DNA of 64,000 nucleotides from Phytophthora colocasiae (lineage: Eukaryota > Oomycota > Peronosporomycetes > Peronosporales > Peronosporaceae): contig JAGKQI010000093.1 of the NCBI GenBank assembly GCA_018806915.1, positions 1,178,001 through 1,242,000 of the forward strand. The letters run 5' to 3'. The position numbers were made by a program, and so were the translations under genes. The notes under the pieces are model-generated. The model was not told the DNA's origin, searched no databases, and saw only the letters and a program-made list of their open reading frames with translations. Positions 49,770-59,859 of the stretch are shown here, one piece after another (the stretch's first letter is position 1; each line of letters begins with the position of its first letter).

Positions 49770-52172
49770 ATGCCAACTAAAACGCGAGAGACAGCACGGA
49801 AACGAGTTACGAGGAAGAAAGCGACGCGATCGCAAAGCTCGAGGAGAGGACAGTCTCGACGCCGCGAGGAGGCTATTGATGAAGGTGCCGTGGGCAACCG
49901 GAACAGTAGTGACGAAGCGACGATCAGTCCTGACGAGTATGAAGACAAACGCGCTATACCCGCTGAGGAAGAAGAAGAGTCAGCAGTCATGACGAGGAGT
50001 CAAGCTCGAAAGGAATGGGAAGAAGCCGAACGCTTCTTGGCTACCGCTGCAGCCTCGGGAGAAGGACAGACAGCTTTTCGCAGTGGACGAGAGCTAATTA
50101 GCGCTGTACTTGGGGAACTCCCGATACGCACGGAAGACGAGCAGCCACGAGTGGTGAGACCGGATGCCGCCCCAGGCTCTGGACAACAAGAGACCGCTAA
50201 CGACGTAGCCGAGGAACACGACGACAACGAGCCGGTACGTGAAGGCGCGCCACATTCAGCCGAAGATGAACCTGATGACGACGTTCCCGTACGTCAACCC
50301 TCCGAAATGGAAACTATGGCGACAGCACTTCACGAGCTCCGTGAAGAAGTTCGGCAGTTACGGTTGCGGCGTGAACCTGGGCCTCGGAGTGAACTCCGAC
50401 AAGCTGCAGAAGATGAATATCGTGACCAGCAAGCACGGCGACCTCCTCACCAGAATGTACGGCGAGATTCCGATGAAGATGCACGGCGAGTGAACCGACG
50501 TAGGTCACAAGGGCGGGAACGAAGAGAGCGATCGCAAGGCCGGCGAGAAGCGCCTCCTAGACGACAACCTGAACGGCAACGACGAGAACAACCAGGAGGT
50601 GACGGGCAGCCATCCTCCTCCAGCAGTGAAAGTGACTCTGACGATAATGGAAGGCACGACGCAGGACGGAGACAACGCCGACGAAGCAGCTCTGAAGACA
50701 GTTCCACTGGCGAATCAGAAAGAGATGCACGAATGGGACAACGCCGTGAACGTCACGAGCAACGAGAACCGCGAGGAGGGAGACGACGAGACCACCGCAG
50801 ATCACCACCACGAGAACGACGCCAGGAGCGTCATGAAGCACGAGGGCGACGAAGAGGTAATGTCAAGGATTTGGAACTGCCAACGTTCACCCCTACGACT
50901 GGAGCGACGGTATCCACTTGGACAGACCGCATCGATTTAGCGTTGCAGAGAGCTAAGGAGTCAGGACGTGGAGAGTGGAGTGATCACGCGCTTTACTTTA
51001 TCCTGGGAAACAAGCTCATGGGCGAAGCCGCAAGTTGGTGGGTAGACTTCAATCGCAGACTGACGGACAATCAACGTACGTGGACACATCTGAAGCAAGC
51101 TCTGTTACGGCGGTATGGGCCGAAGGAAGACATCTCACTAGCGGAATATCGGGTGAACACCAGGTCGCGAGGAACGAAGGAGTCACATGCTGATTACGCA
51201 GCCGCTCTACGGAAGGCAGCAGGAAGAAGCCGTGTAAGTGAACGCGTATTGATGGCACAATTCTACCGCGGCATGGATAAGACTACGCGTCAGTTGGTAA
51301 AGCAGCAGGAACCAGAAAATTTGGAGGAAGCAGTGATCAAGGCCACAGAGATCGATGACCCGATGGAAAACCTCTCGCAACTGGCACCAACTGGACAAAC
51401 GACGACGACTGCGACGACAGAAACAGCAGCCACGGACGGTATCACGGCGAGGACGGTGACTTTGCCAGGCGTGGGTAGTGTGTATGTCCCAGTATCTGGT
51501 ACGGTAGAAGGAATCAAGAATTACGCAGCTGTGGATCCGGATGGACTCGTCCTCTATACGAATCCAAAGGGGGCATGGAACATCATAACCGGGAAGTACG
51601 AGTTGCCGGCAGGCCGGAAGTGGAATTCGCGATACTGGGCAGAGCCTACGGCTAAAAAACGTTCGAAGTCGAGGAAGACGGACAATCGGCGCAGTGAACG
51701 AAGACAGCGGGCTCGACGAGATGTGGACTCTTCGGATGACGATGAACGTGACACGCCGTCTCGTAAGGTGACTAAGCAACGGCGTACGACGGACACCAGC
51801 GATGAGGAGTACGAGCCGAAGTCCCGAAAGAAAGCCAAACCCAAACGTGCGGTGAACTCTAGTGACGATGAAGGAGATGTGAAGCCTCAGAAGAAGTTGA
51901 AGGCAGCGGTACGGCAAGTACTTGCTGAAGAAAGCGAGAAGCATCAAACGTCGAGGAAGTCATCACCAAGAGGAACCAGTTGCCGAATCTGCGGGCAGAA
52001 TGGCCATTGGGCGGCATACTGTACCGTCGGACCAAAGTGTTATGCGTGCAACCAGCATGGTCACATGGCGCGAGACTGCCCAGATCCCAAAGCCAAGACC
52101 AGGAATGACGAGTACATGGCCAAACGGAAGGCGGAACCGAAGTCGGCGGAAAACGGGAGTGGGACATTGTAA
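49770..52172 (+). CDS. Element B gag
   Basis: ATG 49770 (PTKTRETARKRVTRKK) is the likely start; the frame is open from 49713. It codes 800 aa. A basic and acidic low-complexity N-terminus rich in Arg, Glu and Ser (about 49800-50850) precedes the capsid-like domain (about 50870-51370: LPTFTPTTGATVSTWTDRI and AASWWVDFNRRL). Two CCHC zinc knuckles lie at about 51980-52090: CRICGQNGHWAAYC and CYACNQHGHMARDC. These bind the element RNA. The protein stops at TAA 52170, and pol follows after a 264-bp gap in the same frame with stops between. No damage is visible. Confidence 0.85.
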   Translation: MPTKTRETARKRVTRKKATRSQSSRRGQSRRREEAIDEGAVGNRNSSDEATISPDEYEDKRAIPAEEEEESAVMTRSQARKEWEEAERFLATAAASGEGQTAFRSGRELISAVLGELPIRTEDEQPRVVRPDAAPGSGQQETANDVAEEHDDNEPVREGAPHSAEDEPDDDVPVRQPSEMETMATALHELREEVRQLRLRREPGPRSELRQAAEDEYRDQQARRPPHQNVRRDSDEDARRVNRRRSQGRERRERSQGRREAPPRRQPERQRREQPGGDGQPSSSSSESDSDDNGRHDAGRRQRRRSSSEDSSTGESERDARMGQRRERHEQREPRGGRRRDHRRSPPRERRQERHEARGRRRGNVKDLELPTFTPTTGATVSTWTDRIDLALQRAKESGRGEWSDHALYFILGNKLMGEAASWWVDFNRRLTDNQRTWTHLKQALLRRYGPKEDISLAEYRVNTRSRGTKESHADYAAALRKAAGRSRVSERVLMAQFYRGMDKTTRQLVKQQEPENLEEAVIKATEIDDPMENLSQLAPTGQTTTTATTETAATDGITARTVTLPGVGSVYVPVSGTVEGIKNYAAVDPDGLVLYTNPKGAWNIITGKYELPAGRKWNSRYWAEPTAKKRSKSRKTDNRRSERRQRARRDVDSSDDDERDTPSRKVTKQRRTTDTSDEEYEPKSRKKAKPKRAVNSSDDEGDVKPQKKLKAAVRQVLAEESEKHQTSRKSSPRGTSCRICGQNGHWAAYCTVGPKCYACNQHGHMARDCPDPKAKTRNDEYMAKRKAEPKSAENGSGTL

Positions 52173-52436
52173 GGGGAGTACGATGTCCAGGAAATGCCCG
52201 GGATCCCCAGCAATTGGCGGACGTGGACTGGAAAGTGACAATGACAGCTACCGCGGACACCATGCGCACACCGAGCACCAAGTCGTGTGTGGACGAGCAA
52301 ACAACGAATGACGAGGAATTCGAGCAGGAGACGAGTAAGATGAATGAGGGAACGATGACGAACGGGGAATGGCCGAGTAATCGGACAAGACGGAGACGGC
52401 CAACTGGACGAGAATGACAAGACGCCTGTCAAGACG

Positions 52437-55400
52437 ATGACGGACGAACTGCTGAAGGACGCGGCCGATGAGGATGTCGAGCGATCCGCTCGATATGTGT
52501 TGACAACGCGCCCGACGATGATGGCGATACGGTATCTGCGTGCCAACCGTGAAGATGAAGAACGTGAGTGGTGTGTTAACGCGGTCGACAGTGACGGTCG
52601 TGAAGACACTGGAGGGGGCGAGCACCAAGTGAGAACTGGAGGGGGCGCGAACGGGCGCTTCGACGTCGATGGAACTACGTGTGGCCCGAATCACCTGAGG
52701 ACTAGTGCGGATGTGGTGGCAGTGCCAGATACGCTTTTAGCGACAACGGAGGAAGAACAGCAAGTGAGCAACCGTCCTGGCGAACAAAATGAAAACACCG
52801 AGAGTGGCCAGTTGGCGACGAGCAGGAGCATGGAAGACAGCAGCACGGTGACGAGTGATTCCGCTCCGGGCCTGTATGTTGCGAGCCTTCGGAAGACGCG
52901 GAGGAGTGCCCGGAAGATCGCCAAACGACTGAAAGCGAAAGCACGATTGACTCGGCGACGACGCAATGAACAAGACGCTGAAGCCGAACGAGCAGTTGCA
53001 GCCGCAACACTGAGCAGTAAGAGGAGTGAGGAGGCGAAGGCAGCGTGGGAAGCGTTCCAATCGCGCAGACAACGACGACAACTGGACGGAGAAGACCTCA
53101 CAGTGAGAACTTTACGAACTGAAGATACTGCACGAGTTAGCCTGGTGAAGCAACGGCAGGCAACCCAATTACCTACCAGTGAGCATCAAGAAGATCTGGT
53201 GGAATACGTGGGAGCGGACGATGGACTGCCGACGGCTGTAATGAGCGTGAATGGTGAAGCACGGCAAGTTAAGCTGGATAGTGGTGCGCGATACACCGTA
53301 GCGGGTACAGATTGGATGAAGTACGGCGATCGAGTCTCCAACGAAGCTCCAGTGGATTACGTAGAAGGTATCGGCGGATTTTTGCTGGATGTTGTTGGTG
53401 TGTGGCGGTTTGCCTTTGAAACGGTATTCGGTGAAAAGTTAACGATCGATGCGTGCATTATCGCTGGCTGTGGAGAAGAGTTTCTATTGGGAGTGGATTT
53501 TATGCAAGCACGAGGAGCAACCATGGACTTCCAGCAACAAGAAGTACGGTATACTGATCAGGGACGAACCATAGTGATTCCGTTCAAGACTCACGATAGT
53601 GACGGAGCAGTTAAGATCGCAACTGTGCGAATGATCAGCAGGACGGAGATCGCTGGAAATACGGCGACACCAGTGGAAGTAGCAGTTCCCGCAGAGAATG
53701 GTGAATGGGGTGTGTTTCTACCGACGAGGCACATTGGATCGGTGCTTCTAGCAGCAACAGTGACAACCGCAAAGAACGGAAGAGCGTGGGTACCAGCTAT
53801 CAACACGAACGCAAAGTCAGCGAAGATCCCCAACAAGAAGCAGCTCGGAACGTGGATACCTGTTGACGAAGATGTGGAGATCCTTACGATGAATGGGCAA
53901 TTAGATACGGCACGAGTGGAGAACTGGTTGTGCGAACTGGGCGATTGCGAGACGCCACTACTGAACGAGAACGAAGTGGACATTGGTAGCGATGACCCGA
54001 AGTCAAGAGAGTTGGTGTTGAAATTGCTAAGGGCTTACCGATCATTAACGACGAACACTAGTGAGTGCCCACCTGCGACCACGTTAGACGTCCAACATCA
54101 CATCGACACTGGATCAGCGTCACCGATCATGCTCAAACGGAGACGCCAAGCACAAACTGATGACGGCATCATTGACGAAAACGTGGAAAAGATGCTGAAG
54201 GCCGGGGTAATTGAAGAAGGTAACGGCGGATGGGGATTTCCAGTGGTTCTCGTACGAAAGAAGGATGGAGAAGTGCGCTTTTGTGTAGACTACAGGGCTC
54301 TCAATAAGATCACTAAGAAGGACGTTTACCCTCTTCCACGAATTGATGAAACTCTAGAGGCATTGGGCGGAGCATTATTGTTCACGACGTTGGATCTTAA
54401 AGCAGGTTACTGGCAAATCTTGGTAGCACCTGAGGATCGAGACAAGACGGCTTTCACCACCAAAAGAGGACTGTATCGGTTTGTGCGTATGCCCTTCGGA
54501 TTAACGAATGCACCATCAACGTTTCAGCGACTAATGAATGGAGTGTTACGGGGACTTACTTGGTCTACTTGTTTGGTATATCTGGACGACATCGTAGTTT
54601 TTACGAGAGGGGGCATCGAGCGACACATTGTAGAGTTAGCTGCGGTGTTAGAACGATTGGAGAGGGCTGGACTTACACTTAAACTGAAGAAGTGCAAATT
54701 CGCGACCCAGACAATGGAGTACTTGGGCCACGAACTCAGTAGCGACGGAGTGAGACCATTAGACCGGTTAGTTTCTGCAGTGCGAGACTTTCCGACACCT
54801 AGTGATGCCGTTGAAGCAAAGAGGTTTGCCCACTTGGCGGGTTACTATCGACGATTTGTTAGTGGCTTTGGTACGATCATGGCGCCTATCACGAAGTTGT
54901 TACGGAAGAGCGTTGCTTGGGAATGGGGAGATGCTCAGAGGGCAGCTTTTGAACGTGTGAAGGATATCCTAACTGCGAAACCCCTACTAATTTATCCGGA
55001 CTTCAGGCTACCATTTCGTGTCGTGACGGATGCGAGTAAAATTGGGTTGGGCGCATGCTTGATGCAAGACCGAGGCGGAGGTTGGCAACCAGTGGCGTTT
55101 GCGAGTAAAGTGAATAGCGAAACGGAAGGAAAGTATGGAATCACGGAGTTGGAATGCTTTGCTGTGGTGTGGGCCATTAAACTATTTCGACCCTACTTGT
55201 ACGGACGCAAGTTTGAGATCATCACAGATCACGCTGCATTAAAATGGTTAATGACGAGTCCAAATTTGACTGGAAAACTGCATCGATGGGCACTTACCTT
55301 GCAGGAATTCGATTTTGAAGTGCACTACCGACCAGGCGCTACGAATGTGGTCGCTGATGCATTATCGAGAGCACCGGTAGCAGCTACTGTGCGAGCCGCC

Positions 55401-58016
55401 AAAGGAAGACGACGACGAGCACGACGGGAGAGACCACCTCGGACGACTCAAGAGGCCACCATGGATGTGGACGAGATTGCACGGGCAGCGGCCGCAAAAC
55501 ACGATAAACGGACGGTGAGTACTCTCGAACGGGTAACAGACGACCAAGGCGCAGGAACAAGTGAGCCTGACAGAGAGGTATGCGCTGTAATGGACGGTTT
55601 GGTCAACACGATCGTGGGCGAGGTAGCAACGCCATCGACTTTACCGGGACCGCTGCGTAAGGAAGAGGTGAAAAGTCGAGCGGGACGCAAAAAGGGAAAA
55701 CGAACCGCGAAACCTGCGATGGAAGATGTCGAGCGTCCCATGACGAGAGCTGAGAAACGCAGGAGGGAACAGTTGACGACCAAGGAGTCATCGGTGGCAG
55801 ACGAAGGAACACGCCAACGAACAAAGCAACCAGAAGATGACGATGGCACCATCACAACGACAGACGAAGTTGCGGTAACGACGGTGACACCGAGGTCGAC
55901 GACGGCCAGTAAGGCTTCGGAAGCACAATTAGCAATGACAGGACCCGCTTCAGCCACAAACTCGACGGTGAGCAGTGCAACGACGGCAGCGTCGAAGAAC
56001 AGCCCCAACGACAAAACGAAACGACGAAAGACGGTGACTTGGGCTGACGGTGTGCTAGGTGACGATAGTAAGCCTGGCGAAGTACGAAAGGACCCACTGA
56101 CCAGTACGAAAGTGACGCGCTCCGGGATTGCTCGTAATGACAGGATGGAGACACCAGAATTGGGGAATTGTGTGGGTGATTCACCACGTTCAGCTGCGAA
56201 TGACGATGCAGGAAGCTATGAACTCGGGGCAGAACGACGAAAACCCATTGAAGGCGGAACGGATGAGACTTTGCAGCTACGTGCAAGACCTTTGAGTGAA
56301 AACCCACAACGAGCACGTGATGTGGAAGCCGTACGACGCCAACGGACGAAGGAACCAACGCTACAGCTGACCGATGCAGAGATCATGGAAGAACAGTCGA
56401 AAAGTAAGATGGTACAGCAAATGTTACGGGCTGGAACGTTTCGCGGACGAGCTATCAGTAAGGTGTTTGGCTTGGTTGTGGTAGAGACGCCAAATCAACG
56501 AAGGATTGTACTTCCACCAGCGTTATGGGCAACGGTGTTCAAGGAGTGCCACGACAGTGTGTGGTCGGGACATCTCCGTGCAGCTCACCCGTACGCGAGG
56601 ATAGCACAGCAATATTGGTGGCCGAAGTTGAGAGACGAAGTACGACGATGGGTACTTGGATGCCAGGAATGCGGAAGCCGAAAGGCACGACCACGTGAAG
56701 TAGTGCCGCCATTACGAAGTATTCGTGGAGGTGACGTCGGTGACCGATGGGCACTTGATGTAGCAGGCCCGCTACCAGCTACTGACGGAGGAGAACGATA
56801 CGTGATTGCCGCAGTAGAATACGTGACGCGTTATGCAGTCGCGATTGCAGTGAAGGACCATGCAGCAGAGAACATTGCCGAGTTTCTGATGAAGCAGGTA
56901 GTACTTCGATTTGGCCCATTTCGAGAGATTTTAACGGACGGTGCACCCGAGCTAGTGGGGAAAGTAATCGAAGAATTGGTGACGCTGCTACAGGCACAGC
57001 AGATTAATCCGGTTCCGTACAGGCCGCAGATGATCGGGCTGGTAGAGAGGTTTCACAGGACATGGAAAGACTGTGTTGCGACCTACATGAGTGATGAACG
57101 ACAACGAGACTGGGACACGTGGGTGGACTACGCTGTGTACGCGTATAACTCCGGACGCCACTCCACTGTGTTACTATCGCCGAATGAACTGATGATGGGA
57201 CGACGTCTACGAGCTCCTAACGAACTTTTACGTGCTATCCGCGTTACCGAGGCTGGTGATCTTGTCAAACACCACCAGAAGCTCCTGGACACGTTAAAGA
57301 ATGCTCATGAATGTGCGGAACAAGCGAGAAGACGAGAACAGCAACGGCAAGCTCGCTACTATGATAGGAAGGTGCGTGCGAAACGAGAGTTTTCACCTGG
57401 TGACCGCGTATGGATGTTTAGGCCACCGCGAGGCCCTAAAGCTTCCAAATTCGTGCATCAATGGATAGGACCTCTACGAGTGGTGGAATCGGCAGGTTAC
57501 GAGAATTTCTTGGTTGAACGGGAGGGTGACGGCCAAGAACATGAGCAATTTATAGCTCACGTGTCGTTTCTCGCAACTTATCGACGACCGACGGTGCTTC
57601 TGGAGGCAGTCGCTCGAGATCTGGAGGAGCAGTTGGCATATGAAGAGGGACACTCCCGGGAAGGCGATGACGAGGAGACAGAACCGCCTGTACGAGCAGC
57701 GACGGCTCCTGTTAATGCAGCCATTCCGAGACGAGGCGATAAACGAAGTGCAACGACAGTGGCAAACGAGGATGTGGCCAACGCCAACGACGAACTGTTG
57801 GTGGAGGTTCGACGACGACGAAGAAGAAATCGAGCTGGACAATACGTGTTGGAGTACCAGTTACGACCCGCAGGTACCGGAACACAGCAGCAACGCGAGG
57901 CTGGAAACAACGATGACCGGCACGGTGAAGAACGATGGTATTCCGTCGCCGAATACGACGAATTGTTTAGTCGCGGCAAGGTCGTGGAAGACCTTGGAGT
58001 GGATGGAGGCGTGTAA
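52437..58016 (+). CDS. Element B pol polyprotein (PR-RT-RH-IN)
   Basis: The frame codes 1859 aa from ATG 52437; it is open somewhat further upstream. A protease site VKLDSGARYT lies at ~280. The RT (~550-840) has LFTTLDLKAGYWQI and VYLDDIVVFT (~714). The RNase H (~845-980) keeps all acidic residues (VVTDASK, ITELECFA, ITDHAALKW, VADALSR). A Ser/Thr-rich linker is followed by integrase (~1370-1590) with a HxxxxxxH...CxxC finger and DDE residues (ALDVAGPL, LTDGAPEL, GLVERFHRT). No chromodomain is obvious at the C-terminus. The stop codon at 58014-58016 lies inside the 3' LTR. The frame is intact, which agrees with the young LTRs. Confidence 0.92.
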   Translation: MTDELLKDAADEDVERSARYVLTTRPTMMAIRYLRANREDEEREWCVNAVDSDGREDTGGGEHQVRTGGGANGRFDVDGTTCGPNHLRTSADVVAVPDTLLATTEEEQQVSNRPGEQNENTESGQLATSRSMEDSSTVTSDSAPGLYVASLRKTRRSARKIAKRLKAKARLTRRRRNEQDAEAERAVAAATLSSKRSEEAKAAWEAFQSRRQRRQLDGEDLTVRTLRTEDTARVSLVKQRQATQLPTSEHQEDLVEYVGADDGLPTAVMSVNGEARQVKLDSGARYTVAGTDWMKYGDRVSNEAPVDYVEGIGGFLLDVVGVWRFAFETVFGEKLTIDACIIAGCGEEFLLGVDFMQARGATMDFQQQEVRYTDQGRTIVIPFKTHDSDGAVKIATVRMISRTEIAGNTATPVEVAVPAENGEWGVFLPTRHIGSVLLAATVTTAKNGRAWVPAINTNAKSAKIPNKKQLGTWIPVDEDVEILTMNGQLDTARVENWLCELGDCETPLLNENEVDIGSDDPKSRELVLKLLRAYRSLTTNTSECPPATTLDVQHHIDTGSASPIMLKRRRQAQTDDGIIDENVEKMLKAGVIEEGNGGWGFPVVLVRKKDGEVRFCVDYRALNKITKKDVYPLPRIDETLEALGGALLFTTLDLKAGYWQILVAPEDRDKTAFTTKRGLYRFVRMPFGLTNAPSTFQRLMNGVLRGLTWSTCLVYLDDIVVFTRGGIERHIVELAAVLERLERAGLTLKLKKCKFATQTMEYLGHELSSDGVRPLDRLVSAVRDFPTPSDAVEAKRFAHLAGYYRRFVSGFGTIMAPITKLLRKSVAWEWGDAQRAAFERVKDILTAKPLLIYPDFRLPFRVVTDASKIGLGACLMQDRGGGWQPVAFASKVNSETEGKYGITELECFAVVWAIKLFRPYLYGRKFEIITDHAALKWLMTSPNLTGKLHRWALTLQEFDFEVHYRPGATNVVADALSRAPVAATVRAAKGRRRRARRERPPRTTQEATMDVDEIARAAAAKHDKRTVSTLERVTDDQGAGTSEPDREVCAVMDGLVNTIVGEVATPSTLPGPLRKEEVKSRAGRKKGKRTAKPAMEDVERPMTRAEKRRREQLTTKESSVADEGTRQRTKQPEDDDGTITTTDEVAVTTVTPRSTTASKASEAQLAMTGPASATNSTVSSATTAASKNSPNDKTKRRKTVTWADGVLGDDSKPGEVRKDPLTSTKVTRSGIARNDRMETPELGNCVGDSPRSAANDDAGSYELGAERRKPIEGGTDETLQLRARPLSENPQRARDVEAVRRQRTKEPTLQLTDAEIMEEQSKSKMVQQMLRAGTFRGRAISKVFGLVVVETPNQRRIVLPPALWATVFKECHDSVWSGHLRAAHPYARIAQQYWWPKLRDEVRRWVLGCQECGSRKARPREVVPPLRSIRGGDVGDRWALDVAGPLPATDGGERYVIAAVEYVTRYAVAIAVKDHAAENIAEFLMKQVVLRFGPFREILTDGAPELVGKVIEELVTLLQAQQINPVPYRPQMIGLVERFHRTWKDCVATYMSDERQRDWDTWVDYAVYAYNSGRHSTVLLSPNELMMGRRLRAPNELLRAIRVTEAGDLVKHHQKLLDTLKNAHECAEQARRREQQRQARYYDRKVRAKREFSPGDRVWMFRPPRGPKASKFVHQWIGPLRVVESAGYENFLVEREGDGQEHEQFIAHVSFLATYRRPTVLLEAVARDLEEQLAYEEGHSREGDDEETEPPVRAATAPVNAAIPRRGDKRSATTVANEDVANANDELLVEVRRRRRRNRAGQYVLEYQLRPAGTGTQQQREAGNNDDRHGEERWYSVAEYDELFSRGKVVEDLGVDGGV
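57996..58011 (+). other. Polypurine tract of element B
   Basis: GGAGTGGATGGAGGCG lies directly before the 3' LTR (TGTAATAGG at 58012) and overlaps the last codons of pol. Confidence 0.55.
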
Positions 58017-58931
58017 TAGGCCTAACTTGAAGACGGGCGTGGATCTGGGATCTACTGTCCCACCACAGCCAACGAAGGGAAGAATCTTAACGGAGACTTC
58101 GAAGTGGATCGCTAGCGCACCAATGAGGGAGCTGCTCGCGAACATGCAGGAAGACGGGTCCAAGTTGAAGAGGCGGCTGACTGGGATGCCAGAAGCACGC
58201 AAGGAAGGACTTGGGTCTCACTTTCGAATTGGCGGAGCAGGAGGCAACTTCCGAATCGGCCGTGTGGAGCACAAGTGCTCACCCGACCAAACGACGAAAC
58301 CAGCGGCGAGTGCTGCTGAAGAGCTGAACGACCAAGGCGGAGCAGAAGAACCAGTTGGGTTCTCAGTCGGCGGCGTCTGTGGCAGCCAACAGCGGACAAC
58401 GGTTCGGTTGGTACGGCCCGAAGCAGGTGTCGTGGGATCTGAGGGACAGCAGGGGAACTGTTTACGTTTACGCAGTGGGAGTACAGGCTGTCCGTGAGGA
58501 CACGAACGTGAGTGCTGAACGACCAGGCGGAGCAGTAGAACTAGTTGGGTTCTCGGGTAGTGGCGTCTGTGGCAGCCAACAGCGGACAACGGTTCGGTTG
58601 GTACGGCCCGAAGCAGGTGACACGGGACCTGAGGGACAGCAAGGGAAGCTGTTTACGTTTACGTTTGGAAGTACAGACACGAACGAAAGACGAACGAAAG
58701 ACGAACGAACGAAAGAGACGAACGAAGGACGTAGTGTATATTCATACGTTAATATAAAGTAGGCAAGTTCTCGTTGACGAACGACGAACGAGCCGGCGCG
58801 GTGAACCGAGCCAGGAGACGACCAGTTGACGTTGAAGAGTGTCCTTTGACACCCGATCTTTGGATACACCACCCAGCGCAGCACACGAGCGACGACCCAC
58901 TGACTGGCAGTGAGAGAGTAAACCTGTTACA
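58012..58931 (+). repeat. 3' LTR of element B
   Basis: Its 920 bp match 48797-49713. I noticed two base differences (GATCTG/GAGCTG and GAAGATCC/GAAGAACC) and a 3-bp insertion (TTACGCAGTGGG against TTACGCGGG). Confidence 0.95.
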
Positions 58932-58935
58932 GCAT

Positions 58936-59859
58936 AAAGGACGCAAAAGACGACAAGAAGAAGAGAGTTACCAGAGATATATGATAGTTATGAGAAAGAT
59001 AAACGATAAACAGAGTTCAATTTGCTTGCTACTGCACAAGTCCGCTTGAGAGGTATTCAAGCCACTACGTCATCACGTACGTCGTGTGATCTCCACTAAA
59101 TTCAATCCCCTTAGGTGGAGATCAGGTAACGTAGAGACCTGAAAGGACCCGCCTATTCCATATCCTAGTTGGGTCGTTTGTTTTGTCTCTAGCGGTAGCC
59201 CATTTCATATTGCTCGTTTGGACAGGCTCTGGAAACTAGACAGTCGTTTTCAGAGTGCAAGGTAGACTGTTATATATAGCCGATTGTATTGGTTTATATT
59301 TTCCCTCTATACTAGAGGGTGGTGCGCGAACGTAAAGGGATACCAGACAGACCAGGTGTCTGGTAGCAAGTCCCTAGTTGACCTGGAGTGTTAGCCCACC
59401 GTTCAAGGGCCTAGAAAGAATAAGAACGGCTGTATATATTTGTATATTTTCGAACTCTGTATATTGGTTGTCTATCTCTGAAAGTCAGGTATCTCGGTTC
59501 TGGATTTGTGATATTCAGACACCGATTTCAGACTTTCTCTGGTATAGTAACCTCTTTTCGACCGCCGACTTCCTGGAAACCATCTTAGTTCCCAGAGATT
59601 CCGACTCCCGAACGCTCCTGGAAGGATTTCCTGAATACCGACACCAGACTCCAAGGGAACCCCAACTTCTCTTCACAACACATTCTCAGACTCCGGCGAG
59701 GGTCATATTTCTGAAGACAACGAACCTACGAGGATACCGCAAGGTACCACACGCCAACCTACCGTTGTACGGCTCTGAAAACCCCTTTTCAGTAATCGTA
59801 TAACTAGGGTTCACTATACGCCCCTGCTCCGCGACCAAAGTTTCACCGACTTCGCGACA
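58936..59859 (+). repeat. 3' LTR of element A, right part
   Basis: These 924 bp match 33358-34281 of the 5' LTR in length and sequence. They resume directly after the GCAT duplication of element B and end TTCGCGACA at the effector sequence. Confidence 0.95.

Larger units (their letters stand above)
48797..58931 (+). mobile_element. Element B: Ty3/gypsy LTR retrotransposon nested in the 3' LTR of A
   Basis: It starts TGTAATAGG and ends CTGTTACA. It is flanked by GCAT at 48793-48796 and 58932-58935, while the uninterrupted 5' LTR of A has GCAT once (33354-33357). It is 10,135 bp with LTRs of 917 and 920 bp that differ by a few bases and one 3-bp indel. Gag and pol are open, so it may be an active copy. 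It lies in the same orientation as A. Confidence 0.95.
32620..59859 (+). mobile_element. Element A: Ty3/gypsy LTR retrotransposon with chromodomain, dual RNase H and antisense gene
   Basis: It is bounded by TG...CA LTRs of 1662 bp and a 4-bp target duplication GTAT (32616-32619 and 59860-59863). Excluding nested element B and its duplication the element is 17,101 bp. The order is LTR, PBS, gag, pol (protease, RT, degenerate RNase H, second RNase H, integrase, chromodomain), a long antisense gene, polypurine tract, LTR. I noticed six base differences between the LTRs (32732, about 33298, 33489, 33519, 33635, 33854) and no indels, about 0.4 percent, so the insertion is recent. Confidence 0.93.

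Noticed and set aside
55448..56358. Minus-strand open frames of 168-188 codons within element B pol
   Set aside because: They lie opposite the low-complexity linker and have Ser/Val-rich random composition. They lack the length and structure of the antisense gene in element A.
48059..59859. Reading 48059-48796 and 58936-59859 as two separate solo or truncated LTRs
   Set aside because: Both parts join at GCAT to give exactly the 1662 bp of the 5' LTR, so they are one LTR split by element B.
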